A stretch of DNA of 64,000 bases from JAHEYG01 sp040403535 (GTDB lineage: Bacteria > Bacteroidota > Bacteroidia > B-17B0 > Aurantibacillaceae). This document shows positions 60,836 through 64,000 of this stretch, one piece after another. The stretch lies in contig JBBAKL010000010.1 of assembly GCA_040403535.1 (NCBI GenBank), forward strand, positions 8,823 through 72,822, written 5' to 3'. The notes under the pieces are model-generated. The model searched no databases, was not told the origin of the DNA, and saw only the letters and a program-made list of their open reading frames with translations. Numbering within the stretch: the stretch's first letter is position 1; every line of letters begins with the position of its first letter. The translations under genes and the position numbers were made by a program.

Positions 60836-61973
60836 CGAAACAATTGATTTTATAAAGTCATTATATCCAAACAAGGCCTATATTCCTTTGCATGAACCTT
60901 ATTTTGATGAGCAGGAGAAAGCTTATGTGGTGGAAACAATTGATTCTACTTTTGTTTCGTCTGTAGGAAAGTATGTTGATGAATTCGAAGATTCTATTAA
61001 GAGATATACTGGGTCAAAATACGCAATAGCAACCGTTAACGGAACAGCTGCATTGCACATGTCCTTAATTCTTGCAGGTGTAAATCGTAATGATTTTGTA
61101 ATTACTCAACCATTATCTTTCATTGCCACCTGTAACGCTATAAGTTATATTGGTGCTGAACCTCTGTTTATTGATGTTGACCTTGATACATTAGGTTTAT
61201 CACCTCAAAAGCTAGAAGTCTTTCTTGATGAGAATTGTGATATTATTAACGGCAAATGCATACATAAAAAGACAAAAAAAGTTATCTCTGCCTGCGTACC
61301 CATGCATACTTTTGGTCATCCGGTTAAAATTGATGATATTATTAGAGTCTGTAACAGGTTTCATATAGTTGTTGTGGAAGATGCCGCAGAATCAATAGGC
61401 AGTTTCTATAAGGAAACACATACCGGCACCAAAGGTCTTTTAGGTGCATTTAGTTTTAATGGTAATAAAACCATTACTTGTGGTGGTGGTGGGGTCATAA
61501 CAACCAATAATGAGGAGTTAGCAAGATTGGGAAAGCACTTAACCACCCAAGCCAAAATCCCCCACAAATGGGAATTTAAACATGATTATGTTGGGTATAA
61601 TTATCGGTTACCCAATTTAAATGCTGCTTTGGCATGTGCTCAACTAAAAAAACTACCAATGTTCATCGCATCAAAACGCAAAACTGCGGCTTTATACAAG
61701 GAATTTTTTAGTAACACCAACATTAAATTTATTGAAGAACCTACCAATAGCAGCTCTAACTATTGGCTGAATGCCGTTCTGTTAAATAACAGAGACGAGA
61801 GAGATATGTTTTTGGAAATTACCAATCAAAATGGAGTCATGACTAGGCCTGCATGGACCTTAATGAATAAACTGGCTATGTTTTCCAATTGTATTAATGG
61901 TGATTTGTCAAATGCCAGCTGGATTGAGGATAGGTTGGTGAATATCCCAAGTAGTTATAGGGTGAATGGATAA
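60828..61973 (+). CDS. legC: LegC-family PLP aminotransferase
   Basis: This 381-residue DegT/DnrJ/EryC1-type aminotransferase has ETIDSTFVSSVGKYVDEFE near 31-49, the PLP-Lys segment FSFNGNKTITCGGGG near 210-224, HDYVGYNYRLPNLNAALA and the Glu/Asp of VVVEDAAESIG. It transaminates the LegB keto-sugar to the 4-amino-6-deoxy sugar. Overlaps legB by 8 bp. Confidence 0.9.
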   Translation: MFNETIDFIKSLYPNKAYIPLHEPYFDEQEKAYVVETIDSTFVSSVGKYVDEFEDSIKRYTGSKYAIATVNGTAALHMSLILAGVNRNDFVITQPLSFIATCNAISYIGAEPLFIDVDLDTLGLSPQKLEVFLDENCDIINGKCIHKKTKKVISACVPMHTFGHPVKIDDIIRVCNRFHIVVVEDAAESIGSFYKETHTGTKGLLGAFSFNGNKTITCGGGGVITTNNEELARLGKHLTTQAKIPHKWEFKHDYVGYNYRLPNLNAALACAQLKKLPMFIASKRKTAALYKEFFSNTNIKFIEEPTNSSSNYWLNAVLLNNRDERDMFLEITNQNGVMTRPAWTLMNKLAMFSNCINGDLSNASWIEDRLVNIPSSYRVNG

Positions 61974-62547
61974 AATTATTTTAATAGGAGGCGGAGGCCA
62001 CTGTAAATCGGTAATTGATGTTATTGAGCAGGAGGGAAAATATCAGATTGTTGGTATCCTAGATGTGTCTGAAAAAATTGGGCAGATGGTATTAGGATAT
62101 GAGATAATTGGAGAGGATAAGGATTTAGAAAAATATAAGGGAACGGAAGTTTATTTCATAATTACCATAGGTCAAATCCATTCGGCCAACCAAAGAACGA
62201 AATTATTTCAAATTCTTAAGCAATTGAATTTGAAAATTGCAACTGTTGTTTCACCTTTAGCATATGTTTCACCACATGCTAAAATCAATGAAGGAACGGT
62301 AATAATGCATAAGGCTATAGTTAATGCATCAGCAGCTGTTGGGGCGAATTGTATAGTAAACACTAAAGCATTAATAGAGCATGATGCAGTTATAGGAAAT
62401 AATTGTCATATTTCTACTGGTGCAATTATTAATGGAGGTGTTATTATAGGTGATAATTCCTTTGTTGGGAGTGCAGCAGTTACAAAGGAATATATAATCA
62501 TTAAGGAAAATAGTTTCATTAAGGCTAATTCTATTGTAAAGTCATGA
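61966..62547 (+). CDS. NeuD/PglD-family sugar N-acetyltransferase
   Basis: This 193-residue protein has an N-terminal Rossmann-like part (KIILIGGGGHCKSVIDVI) and a left-handed beta-helix from about 95 (HAKINEGTVIMHKAIVNASAAVG), with catalytic His in EHDAVIGNNCHIS. Position directly after LegC suggests it acetylates the new amino group (the LegH step). O-acetylation of the finished nonulosonate, as in NeuD proper, is the alternative. It overlaps both neighbours. Confidence 0.85.
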   Translation: MDKIILIGGGGHCKSVIDVIEQEGKYQIVGILDVSEKIGQMVLGYEIIGEDKDLEKYKGTEVYFIITIGQIHSANQRTKLFQILKQLNLKIATVVSPLAYVSPHAKINEGTVIMHKAIVNASAAVGANCIVNTKALIEHDAVIGNNCHISTGAIINGGVIIGDNSFVGSAAVTKEYIIIKENSFIKANSIVKS

Positions 62548-63560
62548 CGCGTACAGTAATTATTGCAGAAGCAGGAGTTAATCATAATGGTGATATTAAT
62601 CTTGCCAAAAGACTTATAGAGGTGGCAGCTGAAGCAGGGGCAGATTATGTTAAATTTCAAACTTTTAAGGCAGAGAATTTGGTTTCAAAATCCGCGACTA
62701 AGGCAGATTATCAGCAAAAAAATACGCAGAATGATGGTACGCAATTTGACATGTTAAAGAAATTGGAATTAAGTTATAATGACCATTACGTGCTTATTAA
62801 CCATTGCAATAAACATAATATAAAATTTCTTTCTACTGCATTCGATGACGAGAGTTTCGATTTTTTGGAAACTTTGAATCTTGATTACATTAAAATATCA
62901 TCTGGTGATGCAACAAACCAACCGTTTTTGGTTAAAGTAGCAAAGTATAATAAGAAAGTGCTGTTAAGTACAGGCATGTGTACATTTGATGAGGTTAAGG
63001 AAGCAGTTGAGGTATTATTAGATAATGGGTTAAAAAAGGAATTAATTACAGTATTACATTGTAATACAGAATACCCAACGCCATTAGAGGACGTTAATAT
63101 TAGCGCTATGTGCTTATTAAGCAGAGAACTTAATGTAAAAGTAGGTTATTCAGATCATACGCTGGGTGTCGAAATCCCAATTGCTGCTGTAGCTTTGGGC
63201 GCAACTGTAATTGAAAAGCATTTTACTCTAGATAAGGATATGAAGGGGCCTGACCATCTCGCTTCTTTATCCCCTGGAGAATTAAAAGAAATGACAAGCG
63301 CTATTAGAAAAATTGAAGTCGCGTTGGGTGACGGTATTAAACGTCCATCCCAATCAGAAAAAAAGAACATAATGGTAGCTAGAAAGAGTATACATGTAAA
63401 TAGAGAAATTTCAGCTGGTTGTTTATTAGAAAAAAGTGATTTAGTTATAAAGAGGCCCGGAAACGGAATACAGCCTAAGTATCTAACCGAGATTATCGGC
63501 AGAAGACTCAAACATAATTTAAGTAACGATAGTATTGTAAAATGGGAAGACCTAGATTAA
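62544..63560 (+). CDS. neuB: Nonulosonate synthase NeuB/LegI
   Basis: This 338-residue protein has a TIM-barrel with EAGVNHNGD near 9-17, KFQTFKAENL, YIKISSGDATNQPFL, STGM near 139, LHCNTEYPTP and KVGYSDHTLGVE. The C-terminal antifreeze-like SAF domain starts near 284 (ARKSIHVNREISAG). It condenses a 6-carbon amino sugar with PEP to give N-acetylneuraminate, legionaminate or a related acid. Surrounding LegB/LegC favour legionaminate. ATGA overlap with the acetyltransferase. Confidence 0.93.
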   Translation: MTRTVIIAEAGVNHNGDINLAKRLIEVAAEAGADYVKFQTFKAENLVSKSATKADYQQKNTQNDGTQFDMLKKLELSYNDHYVLINHCNKHNIKFLSTAFDDESFDFLETLNLDYIKISSGDATNQPFLVKVAKYNKKVLLSTGMCTFDEVKEAVEVLLDNGLKKELITVLHCNTEYPTPLEDVNISAMCLLSRELNVKVGYSDHTLGVEIPIAAVALGATVIEKHFTLDKDMKGPDHLASLSPGELKEMTSAIRKIEVALGDGIKRPSQSEKKNIMVARKSIHVNREISAGCLLEKSDLVIKRPGNGIQPKYLTEIIGRRLKHNLSNDSIVKWEDLD

Positions 63561-64000
63561 ACATAGTTCTTTTAACAAGCACCAGGGCGGATTACAGTAT
63601 CTATTTACCCCTTATTAAAAAGCTTTTATCTGATAGTTATTTTAATTTAAAGATTGTTGCTTTTGGTAGCCATTTATCAAAAAAGCATGGTTACACGATT
63701 CAGAACCTAATAGATGATGGTTTTACTCCTGACTATCAGATAAAGTCTTTTCCTAAAGGTGATACACCTTTTGCAATCTCCTCATCAATGGCAGATACAT
63801 TTAAGAAATTTTCTGCTTTGTGGAATAATATAAAAGAACAAACAGATTTAATTATTGCATTAGGTGATCGCTTTGAGATGTTCGCCGCTGTAAGTTCATC
63901 CTTGCCATTTAATATAACGATTGCTCATTTTTATGGAGGTGACATGACTGTGGGATCGATTGATGATGTTTATCGCGATTCATTAAGTACAATGGCAAGA
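63542..64000 (+). CDS. neuC: Hydrolysing 2-epimerase NeuC/LegG, 5' part (cut by window end)
   Basis: 153 codons from ATG 63542, overlapping neuB by 19 bp, run off the window. Motifs: VLLTSTRADYSIY near 9-21, IIALGDRFEMFAA near 99-111 and HFYGGDMTVGSIDD. The enzyme removes the nucleotide and epimerises C2 to give the ManNAc-like precursor used by NeuB. Relative to the usual HGGE and RH of the family, GGD is present and the Arg-His pair reads Arg-Asp (YRDSLSTMA); the C-terminal half is not visible. Confidence 0.87.
   Translation, partial: MGRPRLNIVLLTSTRADYSIYLPLIKKLLSDSYFNLKIVAFGSHLSKKHGYTIQNLIDDGFTPDYQIKSFPKGDTPFAISSSMADTFKKFSALWNNIKEQTDLIIALGDRFEMFAAVSSSLPFNITIAHFYGGDMTVGSIDDVYRDSLSTMAR

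Noticed and set aside
1..64000. CRISPR arrays, insertion sequences, tRNA or rRNA genes
   Set aside because: No regularly spaced repeats, transposase motifs or cloverleaf-type intergenic sequences were found on either strand; gaps over 150 bp were read individually.

Overview
The window is a chromosomal segment of a Bacteroidota bacterium of low GC content. Three things support this. Many genes start a short distance after the TAnnTTTG -7 box that is characteristic of the phylum, sometimes with a TTTG/TTG -33 element 19-20 nt upstream, and there are no strong Shine-Dalgarno sites. Several families are largely confined to the phylum: DUF6029/Omp28, UpxY, XrtF with a PID-CTERM substrate, HU-CCDC81/SPOR, and pdhA adjacent to pdhC without pdhB. 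There are also many SPII lipoproteins. The order or genus cannot be fixed from the sequence alone. No tRNA, rRNA, CRISPR array, insertion sequence or prophage was seen.

Layout. 1-4340: 3' part of coaX, an outer-membrane beta-barrel candidate, lptC, small membrane proteins and an FtsX-type permease. 4498-9250: recQ, an O-antigen-ligase-like protein and a DUF1571/LysM protein. 9384-17041: housekeeping and envelope genes (an HU-like/SPOR protein, hemJ, a thioesterase, a GT9 heptosyltransferase, tatD, engB, an OlsB/GlsB-like acyltransferase and a gamma-carbonic-anhydrase-like protein with a lysine-rich tail). 17203-20389: a thiol-redox/outer-membrane trio (TlpA, DUF6029, Omp28). 20503-31562: aroE, a TPR/PD40 protein, cdd, pdhA-pdhC, two crotonase-fold enzymes, a decayed alpha/beta hydrolase, arginase facing arginine decarboxylase, and rpmH (53 codons, minus strand). 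31733-36965: an MsbA-like exporter, trpS, plsC, gatC, a thioesterase and an M23 peptidase.

37055-46756 is one long efflux operon: a TetR regulator, one TolC, a MacA-like adaptor with an ABC permease and ATPase, then an AcrA-like adaptor and an AcrB-like RND pump. 46820-50042 holds an L,D-transpeptidase, a BamA/TamA-like barrel protein and a small gene broken by an amber codon.

50071-64000 is the accessory surface region. On the minus strand a tiny PID-CTERM protein, exosortase XrtF and the XrtF-associated protein run into glyA. Divergent from them are a Wzc-like tyrosine autokinase with a Gly-Tyr repeat tail and a HisH/HisF2 (AglZ-type) ammonia-donating pair. After a self-standing regulator with a perfect dyad on its own promoter come UpxY, a Wzm/Wzt polysaccharide ABC exporter and a legionaminic-acid-type nonulosonate pathway (LegB, LegC, NeuD/PglD-like acetyltransferase, NeuB/LegI, NeuC/LegG, cut by the window edge). 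Read together, this suggests export of a glycan carrying a nonulosonic acid, possibly acetamidino-modified, next to a dedicated protein-sorting and anchoring module. The glycan structure and the link between the modules are inference.
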